Below, piece by piece: positions 53,600 to 61,889 of a stretch of DNA of 64,000 nucleotides; position 1 is the stretch's first letter; every line of letters begins with the position of its first letter. This DNA is from Chaetoderma sp. LZ-2023a. Taxonomy: Eukaryota; Mollusca; Caudofoveata; Chaetodermatida; Chaetodermatidae. The stretch is from assembly GCA_034401795.1 (NCBI GenBank), contig CM067369.1:186920742-186984741 (forward strand), written 5' to 3'. The position numbers and the translations under genes are program-made. The notes below the pieces were generated by a model, which had not been told where the DNA came from, did no database searches, and saw only the letters and a program-made list of their open reading frames with translations.

Positions 53600-54128
53600 C
53601 AGAATTCGACAGTGAATTCGGCGGGAGGGAGGCGAGGTCAAAAGACCAGCTCATCCCTATACGCTTTTCTGCGTTTAAGGCACTTAAACTTCTGAAACTG
53701 TATGAAAAAACAGTCAGGATTTGACTAACCATCGGATAACACCCCCGATGTATGAGAGATGACCGAATGTCATATGCGCTCCCCCCCCTCCTTCCTGGGA
53801 GGAAGAGTCGAATGACCTCAATGTCCTATACGCTCTCTACGTACAAGTGCCATGTACTACAGGACAGAGACGAAAAAACTCCATTTTCGTATACTCTCAA
53901 CAATGAACCACATAAATACACAAAACCATCATCATAATAATAACGGGTAACGTGACAAGACAATCAACAATGGACAACACATACACAAGACTGACCTTGT
54001 TGAAATGGCTGCTGACATCCTCTTCCCATTGGTGAAGAACGATGCAGTCCCAAATTAGTGGTTGTTTCCATAAATTAATTGTGAAATATATAAGCAATGA
54101 GGAAACCCCATCAAAAATATATGCCTAG

Positions 54129-57100
54129 TTATTTTTTCAAAATCGACAAGGCGAGAGGATTAGAGGTGTCACGGAGATAATGGTCTGTAAAACTGGACTC
54201 ACAGTGCCACTGAGCCACCGACATAATATCATTCACCGGGACCCCATTAAATAGGGCAGTGGATGTCACTACGCCGCGGACACTGTGAGCCTTGGCCACG
54301 TCAACCTGCTTCCCGGTGGCGGATTTATGGCAAAACTGAATGCATTCTACAATCCACCTGGCAATGGTGTCCTTAGAAGCCCTGCCATGGGGTTCAATAT
54401 AAGACAACCATAACGCCGACTGGTCGGTGCGCCACTCCGCCGTACGTTGCTTGTACCGGCAAAGCGCCCGGACGGGACACCATGCTTTAGAATTAGGATC
54501 ATATCTAGTTAAAGCAGGCAAAACAATAGGTTGACCTGGATATTTCAACGACTGATTTTTAGCCAAGAAATTAATCCTAGGTAGCAGCTTAAGGCCTTCC
54601 CCTGAAACCACAAAACGGTCATCCTCGGCTGATAAGGCATGAATTTCACTCCTACGCCTAGCCGAGGCCGCAGCAATTAAAAACACAGTCTTCAGTGTTA
54701 ATAGTTTCATAGAAATGGAACTAAGTGGTTCAAAAGGCTTATCACCTAGTACTTGAAGCACTAGCGATAAACTCCAAGACGGAATCACAGGTGGATTCCT
54801 TGGTCTTAGATTGCCCATGCCTTTAATTAATACATTTAATGTATTTACTTCATCACTTCCCCTCTTAGCCAAGCAAGGAATAACAGACATTAATGCTGAC
54901 TTATAACCAGCAATAGAGTTAGGCTTGAGGCTATAGGCATCATAGAGGTGACAGAGGAAATCAGCTACTACCTGAATAGATGAATCCATTGGATCAATAC
55001 ATCTTTTTGAGCACCATTCTGCAAATCTGTTGATTTTATAATTATATGCTCTGGAGGTTGACCCCCTCCTGGCTTTGGCCATAAACATGGCTGCTTGCTC
55101 AGAAAAGCCCTCCTTAATTCTAGATTCCTTGACAACATCCACGCAGTCAATCTGAACATTGACGGATTGTTGTGAAGGGCCTTGCCCTGGAAGATAATAT
55201 CGTCCATCAGAGGCAGAGGAACCGGATTGCAGACCAGAAGGTCCAGCAGATCCGTATACCATGATCGGCTTGGCCAATCCGGGGCGATCAGAAGCACTTG
55301 GCATTCCTCTTGTCTGATTTTCTGAAGAATTTTTGGAATCAGTATTGCTGGAGGGAATGCGTATGCATACATTCTCCCCCAGCTGATAGCTAACGCATCT
55401 GTTGCGAAAGCGCTTGGATCCGGAATCGGAGAGACGTACGTCGTCATCTTCGCATTCTTCTTCGTTGCGAACAAATCGATGTTGGGTTTCCCCCAATGGT
55501 CGAACAGACGATCCGCCACACATTGATTTAGTTGCCATTCCGTGGGTAAAACACTCATCCTTCGGCTCAATGAGTCTGCTAGCAGATTTAACCTTCCCGG
55601 AATATGAACTGCTTTCAAGGTAATCTGGTGACCCAGACACCAACAAAGCAGTCTCCATGTCATCATACAGAGACTGGGCGACTTCGTTCCGCCCTGGCGG
55701 TTTATGTAAGTCACAACTGTTGAGTTGTCTGAACGAATAAGAACAATCTTGCCCTGAACTTTCTGTAAGAAATGTTCCAGGCCCAGGACTACTGCTCTTA
55801 GCTCCAGTAGATTTATATGTTCCTTTGACTGTTCCAGATTCCAAAGCCCTGATATCGTAGACTCCTCCAGGCAAGCTCCCCAGCCCTCCATCGATGCATC
55901 TGTATACACAGTCACCTGAGGGTGGGGAGGGGTTAGCATAACCCCCACCAAGAGATTCTCTGTGTCCAACCACCATTGCAGGTGATGAATCAGAGGCGCC
56001 AACACTGACACATTCGAGTCCAGCGAACCTGTACTCTGGGTCCATTGTGTCATGAGAAATAACTGGATCGGCCGCCTGCGTAAGGCGGCCTGAGGAATGA
56101 CAGGTTCCAATGAAACCATCAACCCCAGCATTCTCAAGTAAACCCGTGCCAGGACATGACGACTGTGGCACACTGACTGAATTAATGAGATGAGTTTCTG
56201 AACTCTCTCCTGAGTAGGAAAAACATATCCTGTCTCTAGATCGAAGAACATCCCCAGGTAAACAAACTTCTGGGATGGAATCAGCTCTGATTTTGGGAAA
56301 TTGATCATCCAGCCTAAGTCTGTGAGAGTTTTCAAAACAATCTCCAGACTGCCCGATAAACTTTCCCGGGTGTGCGCTTTCAACAGCCAGTCGTCTATGT
56401 ACGTGTGGACTGCTATGCTTCTCCTGCGGAGGTATGCGGTGATTGCAAGAACCACACGGGTGAAAACCCGAGGAGCCGTGGAAATTCCGAAGGGTAGCAC
56501 CCTGAATTCCCACTGTCTGCCCTGGAATGCAAATCTCAGGAAGCGACGGAAACTCCTGTGTATGGGGATGTGGAAATAAGCGTCCTTCAAATGTATCGAC
56601 GCTGTCCACGACGCTGTCCACATTCCCCTCTCTAACCCCGCTAACACCGAGCGCACAGTCTCCATCTTGAAACTGGGCGTCTCTATGAACTTGTTCAATG
56701 GCTTGAGGTTGAGAATTGGTCTCCACCCTCCGGTGTTCTTTGTTACTAAGAACAGGGTTGAATAGAAGCCCGGACACCTCTGTGCCGGCTGAATAGCTCC
56801 TTTTTGTATGAGGGAATTTATTTCTTCCTCGATACACAACCTTTGATCTGGATCTCTCGGATTTGGAGTCCAGATCGGCACTAGAGACAGTCGCGATGGC
56901 GGGCCTGTCATCCAATCGGGATGATACCCGACTGAAAGCCATCGCAAGACTAAACGGTCCTGAGTTAACCGTTCCCACTCTTGCATGTGGTCGGCTAACC
57001 GGCCTCCCACCGGTCCACCTAGGGATAGAGGTGGACATAAGGAGTGCAAGAGCGGCACTGTCTCCTTTGCCAGAAACACCGGCGCGGTTCCCATCAGGAA

Positions 57101-57419
57101 CAATTACCCCGCCCAGATCCTCGCGCGCCACGACCAGCACCGCGCGCACCTCGGTGCGCGGGCGGCTGCCTGGCTGACTGCGCCTGAGGAGCCTGCGCCC
57201 CCCTCGCTGCTGGCCGAATCGCACGCGGCCGAGGCCGGCGCTGCGATGGTGGTTGGCCTCTGACCTGGCCACTACCACCTCGAGCCTGCAGGGGACGATA
57301 CGCAGGGGGTGCGGCGCGAACGTTGGCACGACGAAGCACCTCAAACTGCTCGCGCAGCGCCCTCTGGTTATTGACCAGCGTAACCGTCTCCTGGAGGTGC
57401 CTACACCCCTCACCTCCAA
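54129..57419 (-). CDS. DIRS-2B tyrosine recombinase frame, 1096 codons
   Basis: The C-terminal ~370 codons are an apparently complete tyrosine recombinase that would insert the circular DNA copy. An N-terminal core-binding region (YNYKINRFAEWCSKRC, VADFLCHLYDAYSLKPNSIA) precedes the arginine box (R at about 921, SARRRSEI), HSVR (about 1045-1048), AQWH (about 1070-1072) and the Tyr of FTDHYLRD (about 1081). The upstream ~700 codons overlap RT-RNase H and then gag in another register and have no recognised domain. A likely initiation point for a compact recombinase is the Met of MVYGSAGPSG near 55262. The single frame stays open for 3.3 kb. Confidence 0.85.
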   Translation of the reverse strand: MEVRGVGTSRRRLRWSITRGRCASSLRCFVVPTFAPHPLRIVPCRLEVVVARSEANHHRSAGLGRVRFGQQRGGRRLLRRSQPGSRPRTEVRAVLVVAREDLGGVIVPDGNRAGVSGKGDSAALALLMSTSIPRWTGGRPVSRPHARVGTVNSGPFSLAMAFSRVSSRLDDRPAIATVSSADLDSKSERSRSKVVYRGRNKFPHTKRSYSAGTEVSGLLFNPVLSNKEHRRVETNSQPQAIEQVHRDAQFQDGDCALGVSGVREGNVDSVVDSVDTFEGRLFPHPHTQEFPSLPEICIPGQTVGIQGATLRNFHGSSGFHPCGSCNHRIPPQEKHSSPHVHRRLAVESAHPGKFIGQSGDCFENSHRLRLDDQFPKIRADSIPEVCLPGDVLRSRDRICFSYSGESSETHLINSVSVPQSSCPGTGLLENAGVDGFIGTCHSSGRLTQAADPVISHDTMDPEYRFAGLECVSVGASDSSPAMVVGHRESLGGGYANPSPPSGDCVYRCIDGGLGSLPGGVYDIRALESGTVKGTYKSTGAKSSSPGPGTFLTESSGQDCSYSFRQLNSCDLHKPPGRNEVAQSLYDDMETALLVSGSPDYLESSSYSGKVKSASRLIEPKDECFTHGMATKSMCGGSSVRPLGETQHRFVRNEEECEDDDVRLSDSGSKRFRNRCVSYQLGENVCIRIPSSNTDSKNSSENQTRGMPSASDRPGLAKPIMVYGSAGPSGLQSGSSASDGRYYLPGQGPSQQSVNVQIDCVDVVKESRIKEGFSEQAAMFMAKARRGSTSRAYNYKINRFAEWCSKRCIDPMDSSIQVVADFLCHLYDAYSLKPNSIAGYKSALMSVIPCLAKRGSDEVNTLNVLIKGMGNLRPRNPPVIPSWSLSLVLQVLGDKPFEPLSSISMKLLTLKTVFLIAAASARRRSEIHALSAEDDRFVVSGEGLKLLPRINFLAKNQSLKYPGQPIVLPALTRYDPNSKAWCPVRALCRYKQRTAEWRTDQSALWLSYIEPHGRASKDTIARWIVECIQFCHKSATGKQVDVAKAHSVRGVVTSTALFNGVPVNDIMSVAQWHCESSFTDHYLRDTSNPLALSILKK
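54968..57103 (-). CDS. DIRS-2B reverse transcriptase-RNase H, motif A mutated
   Basis: The 711-codon frame has RT blocks GGWRPILNLKPLNKF (about 126-139), LPFGISTAPRVF (203-214) and YIDD (235-238). RNase H has D402, E434, D459 and D510. The NIDLFATKKNAK/ATDALAISWGRMYAYAFPP extension follows. Motif A reads SIHLKDAYFHIP: the catalytic Asp (GAT in 2A) is His (CAT, 56591-56593). A 12-bp tandem duplication (56598-56621) adds WTAS just before it. Polymerase activity is therefore unlikely. The frame overlaps the end of gag by 10 bp. Confidence 0.9.
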   Translation of the reverse strand: MFLMGTAPVFLAKETVPLLHSLCPPLSLGGPVGGRLADHMQEWERLTQDRLVLRWLSVGYHPDWMTGPPSRLSLVPIWTPNPRDPDQRLCIEEEINSLIQKGAIQPAQRCPGFYSTLFLVTKNTGGWRPILNLKPLNKFIETPSFKMETVRSVLAGLERGMWTASWTASIHLKDAYFHIPIHRSFRRFLRFAFQGRQWEFRVLPFGISTAPRVFTRVVLAITAYLRRRSIAVHTYIDDWLLKAHTRESLSGSLEIVLKTLTDLGWMINFPKSELIPSQKFVYLGMFFDLETGYVFPTQERVQKLISLIQSVCHSRHVLARVYLRMLGLMVSLEPVIPQAALRRRPIQLFLMTQWTQSTGSLDSNVSVLAPLIHHLQWWLDTENLLVGVMLTPPHPQVTVYTDASMEGWGACLEESTISGLWNLEQSKEHINLLELRAVVLGLEHFLQKVQGKIVLIRSDNSTVVTYINRQGGTKSPSLCMMTWRLLCWCLGHQITLKAVHIPGRLNLLADSLSRRMSVLPTEWQLNQCVADRLFDHWGKPNIDLFATKKNAKMTTYVSPIPDPSAFATDALAISWGRMYAYAFPPAILIPKILQKIRQEECQVLLIAPDWPSRSWYTDLLDLLVCNPVPLPLMDDIIFQGKALHNNPSMFRLTAWMLSRNLELRRAFLSKQPCLWPKPGGGQPPEHIIIKSTDLQNGAQKDVLIQWIHLFR

Positions 57420-59160
57420 AGAGACCAGGACCTGTCATAGGCGTACGTAGTAGCCTATTATAGAGGTCCTGGGACGGGCACAGATTATCCAATGCAAAAG
57501 TGCGCCTTGCCCGGACACTCCTGGTCACCGCCCGCATCATACAGTCCAGAGCCAGGTTGATGCCATCCTGGATGGCTCGCTGGACTGTGACCGGACTTGG
57601 CTGGCGCGATGCGGATGCTGTTACTACCCCTTGTAACAGCTGGGAGACGTGGGACAGAGCGGCAATCGAAGCCCTCCCACTCTCCTCCGCATCACGCAAC
57701 GCGGCATTTGCTGAACGCAACGCGTTCGAACACAAGACTCCCGTGTCAGAACGGGAGCCTGGCCGCACATTCTCACCCAAAGCCGCGCGGTCATCCACGC
57801 TCGGCTTCGGTACCACACCGTACCGCTGGTAGTCCAGGGGCACGATGCGGCAACGCCTGGCCACCTCGCGCGGGGCCTTAGCGAGACGTCCACTCGACTT
57901 AATGGACGTCTCCGCCGCCTCGAACATGTCAACGACATGCTCTGCCAGCGGCAGAGAAGGCATAGCGTTAGCAGTAGGCTTACCAGCTAACCATGGCCTG
58001 TGCTCACGCTGGCTAGCCGACTGCTCCACGGGCAGATCTGGTCTAACACTCACCAACCACTGGCAAGCGTCAGACCAATCCTCCTCCGTGGCTAGCTGCG
58101 AGCGCTCTACAAGACGGGGGCCTTCGTCTTCCTCCTGAGCGCAAGCAACAGAGCTTGACGGCGGGTACGCTGATATCCCTGGCAAGCCAGGGAGAACATG
58201 CGGGCCTGACAATACCGGCATGCTAATATCACTGGTTTGACCAGGAGCAGGCGCCGTGGTAGAGCGCGGGGCATATACCGCCCCACCACGGCCCCGGCCA
58301 GCACCAGCGACACTCTCGGCAAGCCGAGGTATGCGGTACCGCTGGCCTTCAGCGCCCAGGGCCACAGTCTGAACCGTGGATTCTACCCCTGGGAGAGTAG
58401 AACCGTGGAAAAAGGCGCCTGTACTCCCCGCGAGGGGTGGTCAGACGTCATAATCCATGGCCACGTCTTCAGACGGCGACCCCAACAGGTAATCCTCATC
58501 CTCCTGGCCAGACAGATTAGACTCCGGGTCAGCAAAGAGAGCTAACCCGGACTGGCCAGGGAAGGTGCCATACGAGGTACTGGCACCCGCGGTGTGCGGA
58601 TACCCCTGGACTGATAAGCAGCCCGCGGGTTCCAGCGACGACCGTCCACGGTCCCTATTGGGCGCGGCAATAAGCCTGCTGCCAGGGCCGTGGAACGCCC
58701 CCTCTAATGGGGCCACCTCTGAATCTTCAAACAACGGAAGCGTACTAAGGAACGTTGATTCAGGTGGGGATTACCTGCTCCGAAGCAGATGATGAGGTCA
58801 ATAAAGGATTTGGTCCAGGAAGCATGCCACGAAGCAACTCTGGAACCAAATCCTTGATTGTCCTCCTCATCTCTCCCAACATCTCGGTCCGGAAGGCCTC
58901 CATGTCCACCGCGGACGAGGCCTTCCTCTTACCCTTCTTACTTACACCCTCTTTTTTCAGCTTCTTCTTCTCCTCCTCCACCTTGTCCTTCGCCTGCAAG
59001 CACAAGAATTCGGACATTAGCTCGCCCCCCCAGTGCTTACATATCTCGCAATTAAGCAAGGGACCACAGGGGCTACACTGAAAACAGAGATGAGGGCCAA
59101 ACTTGTCCCTCAAAAATCGTCCACAGGACGCACAACCAGGTCTCTGAAAAAGGCCAAAGG
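57094..59160 (-). pseudogene. DIRS-2B gag-like ORF1, two lesions
   Basis: The 57094-58365 part is long and open (INLALDCMMRAVTRSVRARR, MTGPGLFGGEGC, then an Arg/Gly/Pro-rich tail). Upstream, TGT is changed to TGA at 58441-58443, and a 2-bp deletion near 58762 shifts frame. The N-terminal zinc motif (CASCGRFLRDKF, CFQCSPC, CEICKHWGG) is at 59000-59160. In this copy the second Cys of CKHWGC is Gly. Confidence 0.75.
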
Positions 59161-60052
59161 ACGAGGAGTATGAGCAAACTAGTTAAGCTTAGAAAACTCA
59201 CCAACTCAAGAGAAGGAAAATGATCATAAAGATCATAATTTATCAGAAAACCAGCTTCGGACAACTTTAATTGTTAATAAAGAGCAAGGCTGATTATGAC
59301 GTCATTAATCCTATGACAGGAAAAAATCGATCCCCAACAAACATCCCAGTGCAAGGACGAATTGTATCTCTAACCAGAACATGTGCAGAATGGACATTTC
59401 GACTACACAAGCATCAGATATATACTGATAACAATGGCAAATAAAGTTAATTATCTCCCTTTCCTCTAAATAATTAACATCACCTCATATCAATAATTAG
59501 ATACCTGACACCTTGTCTAGACAAACCATCCAACCTGATGAACTGGAGCACTCCACCACTGAACGCCTCTTAACTCTCTCCACCTCTAGGGGAAGGAATT
59601 GGATCAAGAGGGCAAAGTGAGAAGACCTTTATAATAGGCCTCCAACTCACTGGACATAGAATTTTTGGTTAGATAACCTAACAGTATTAGTAGGAAATGG
59701 AACCATGGTGGAGAGACACAAACCCTCTGCTGATGTCATGTCCATTATATTTCTTCACACAGACCTGTGGACATAAACACAAAGAGAGATTAGTCTTATA
59801 TAGCACCTAGTTGAAATAAACCAACTAATCAAGGCGCTTATCACGTTTAGCGCGAGTCCCGGAAACACATTACAACGGGACAAAACTCGCTAATTTTACT
59901 AGAAGTCACCTGATTTAAAGGTCCAAGGCCCTCCTGTGGCGAAGTTACTCTCTCTGCCATCTTTCTCAGGGATAAACTTCTAACAAACAGTCTCAAAAAA
60001 CTTCGAAAAGAGTATAGAAAGTTCTTAACACAAAAGCATGTGTACACTCTCA

Positions 60053-60229
60053 GCCAATAAATTAGCAAAGAGGAAGTGCTAGTCTGCGCATGTGCGGTGG
60101 TGGGGCTGGCATCCGCCAGACTACGCTCTGACTCCCTGCCCAGTAGGGGCACCTAACTGTTTTAATCTGAGTGTTTATTGAGTGAAAGCCAATATTTAGC
60201 AATATCAAAAGTATTAGGGAGGTAAGTAT
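60053..60229 (-). repeat. DIRS-2B right inverted terminal repeat
   Basis: Complement of 53255-53430, ending TAGGGAGGTAAGTAT. Confidence 0.92.
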
Positions 60230-60244
60230 ACTCTTGATGTGAAA

Positions 60245-60640
60245 TGAGGAAACATGATATTGTGACTCTCAGACCTGAAAGGAAATTCAGTTTCTTCCCT
60301 TGCTAAGCAGGATCTTCACAAGCCTAATATAGGAGAGGATCACAATGGCCATAGACTCTGGTAAATCATGTACAGACAAGATTGTTACACCGCATCATCG
60401 TGGAGCAATCTCTTGAATGGGAGTCATGGATCTATGTATTGCCGACTTTGTGGACTTCAAGAATGCATCAGCGGTGTATTCAGGAGCACACAAAACATTT
60501 CCGTTACATAACAGCGTTCAATAATGCGTCGTATATTCACTATATACTTCAGTTTAGTAATTTAGACAACACATTACTGAACACTGTCGCACGAAGAACG
60601 CGAATGTTTGCCCAACATTCGCCTTCCTGAACTCACTTCT
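60245..60640 (+). pseudogene. LINE reverse transcriptase relic, right part
   Basis: Over shifting frames it reads IQFLPLLSRIFTSLI, SCTDKIVT, then RIIVEQSLEWES and DFVDFKNASAVYSGAHK. This corresponds to the WRGITLLPxxSKxFT, CTDQIxTLRIIVEQSIEW and FVDFEKAFDS blocks of non-LTR retrotransposons. It continues the relic at 53010, so DIRS-2B split one LINE copy. Decayed by frameshifts and stops. Confidence 0.68.
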
Positions 60641-61189
60641 GGTGTACAAAATGATGATCTGGAGAATTTGGAGATACCATGGAATAAAAGGATCCATTTC
60701 TAGTTATGCCCCTTCCATTTCTAGCTAAGCTCCTGACCACTTTGTACGTGTGTTGGAATCATAGAGTTAAATAGCTATAGAGTGATTATGACCATCTTAT
60801 ATTTTAGAAGTCTCGAAAATACCACCATGTATGTTTTTGTTACTAATTCTATTACCTAGTTGAATAAAGTGTCAGATTAATATAGCCAACACAATTGTAT
60901 TTCTGATAAAGATATATAAATTTGCACACACCCCACCCCGAGCCCGTTCAATTTCTATTCCAATTTCCGAAACTGAGTTTAAACACGCTTGGGGGCTATA
61001 CATGTATATGCCGAGATTGTCTGCGGTTACGCCAGTCAGTGATACCCACATGTTCACTTGTGTTTTACTGAACTCGTGTCACCGACGGTTGGGACAGCCC
61101 GTCCCATAGTAGAGGTATGCAGACTCACAATCTATTGCCATGTCTATGGTTGGAATCAATTTACAAACTTTAATCATCAGAATCCAAAT
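60641..61189. other. Intron sequence with an R1 fragment
   Basis: An R1 CTCC-type module lies at about 60690-60770. The remainder is unrecognised. Confidence 0.45.
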
Positions 61190-61460
61190 ACCAAGGTAAC
61201 TATCTAGGTAAGCTGTTGATATTTTGAAACTAATTTGACTAGGGGCTTTTGCTGCTTATGGACAGCAACAGCCCCAGTCAAATTAGTTTCAAAATACTCA
61301 ACAGAATGTTTATCAAATTCCAAATCCATGAAAGACATACTATTCATACACCTAATTGACTTTTCGAGCTTCATGATGGCGTATTCTTCGTCATTATCAT
61401 TGTGCCGTCAGTCTACATGTGATAGAATTGATTATGACACCATATACTTGTGACAGGCAA
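61190..61460 (+). repeat. R1 palindromic repeat, copy 6
   Basis: AACTATCTAGGTAAGCTGTT, then a hairpin 61212-61305 with arms TATTTTGAAACTAATTTGAC and complement and an apex TTTGCTGCTTATGGACAGCA, then the ACATACTATTCATACACC flank. Confidence 0.72.
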
Positions 61461-61589
61461 GCTGGTCCAGGACATGTATAAGAACACACCATGTTGTTAC
61501 CTATAACATTGGCCTGTCTTCTCCATTCACTGTGGACACTGGAGTCAGATAATGATTATACCTATTTTCGCCGATTATCTCTAGTGTTA

Positions 61590-61888
61590 TACTGGGTCAT
61601 GAAGACACCAAGAGGCCTGAAGCGATCAGACCGAAATTTGTGATATATGATTAGGCACGAAGGCCCCTTAAGCTTTCTTCAAGAAAAGTTGATCCGTCAA
61701 AAAACCTGGCCGCCGTGAGCCAATCAATATATAGCATGTTTGACAGCCATATTGGATTTTTTTATTTGATGGATTTTGAGGCCGAAATTGGTTTTATATG
61801 TTTTTGCGTATTGTGATTTCAAATTTGCCATTTTTGATACTGTCGGATAAATGTTTTAGCGGCCATCTTGGATCATTTACCCTAACGG
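61590..61888 (-). repeat. X repeat fragment, reverse orientation
   Basis: On the minus strand it reads CCAAGATGGCCGCTAAAAC, AACCAATTTCGGCCTCAAAA and similar X words. Both X termini are degraded. Confidence 0.6.
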
Positions 61889-61889
61889 A

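Larger units (their letters stand above)
53216..60244 (-). mobile_element. DIRS-2B retrotransposon (family 2)
   Basis: 7.0 kb, TAAACGAAATC to TTGATGTGAAA, inserted in a LINE relic without visible target duplication. The inverted terminal repeats are 53255-53430 and 60053-60229, and the internal complementary region 53500-53599. It has the longest open frames in the window. Damage: RT motif A has lost its catalytic Asp and gained a 4-residue duplication; gag has a 2-bp deletion near 58762 and a TGA at 58441-58443. The recombinase looks intact. Confidence 0.93.

Noticed and set aside
54200..55300. DNA methyltransferase domain after RNase H
   Set aside because: The DLFAT...FATDALAISW extension is constant in the RT frame of all families, but I could not see a methyltransferase motif such as DPPY, so I left it as a DIRS-type extension.
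60382..60630. Host gene with HRIIVEQSLEW
   Set aside because: The motif is a LINE reverse transcriptase block; frames shift repeatedly and it continues a relic on the other side of DIRS-2B.
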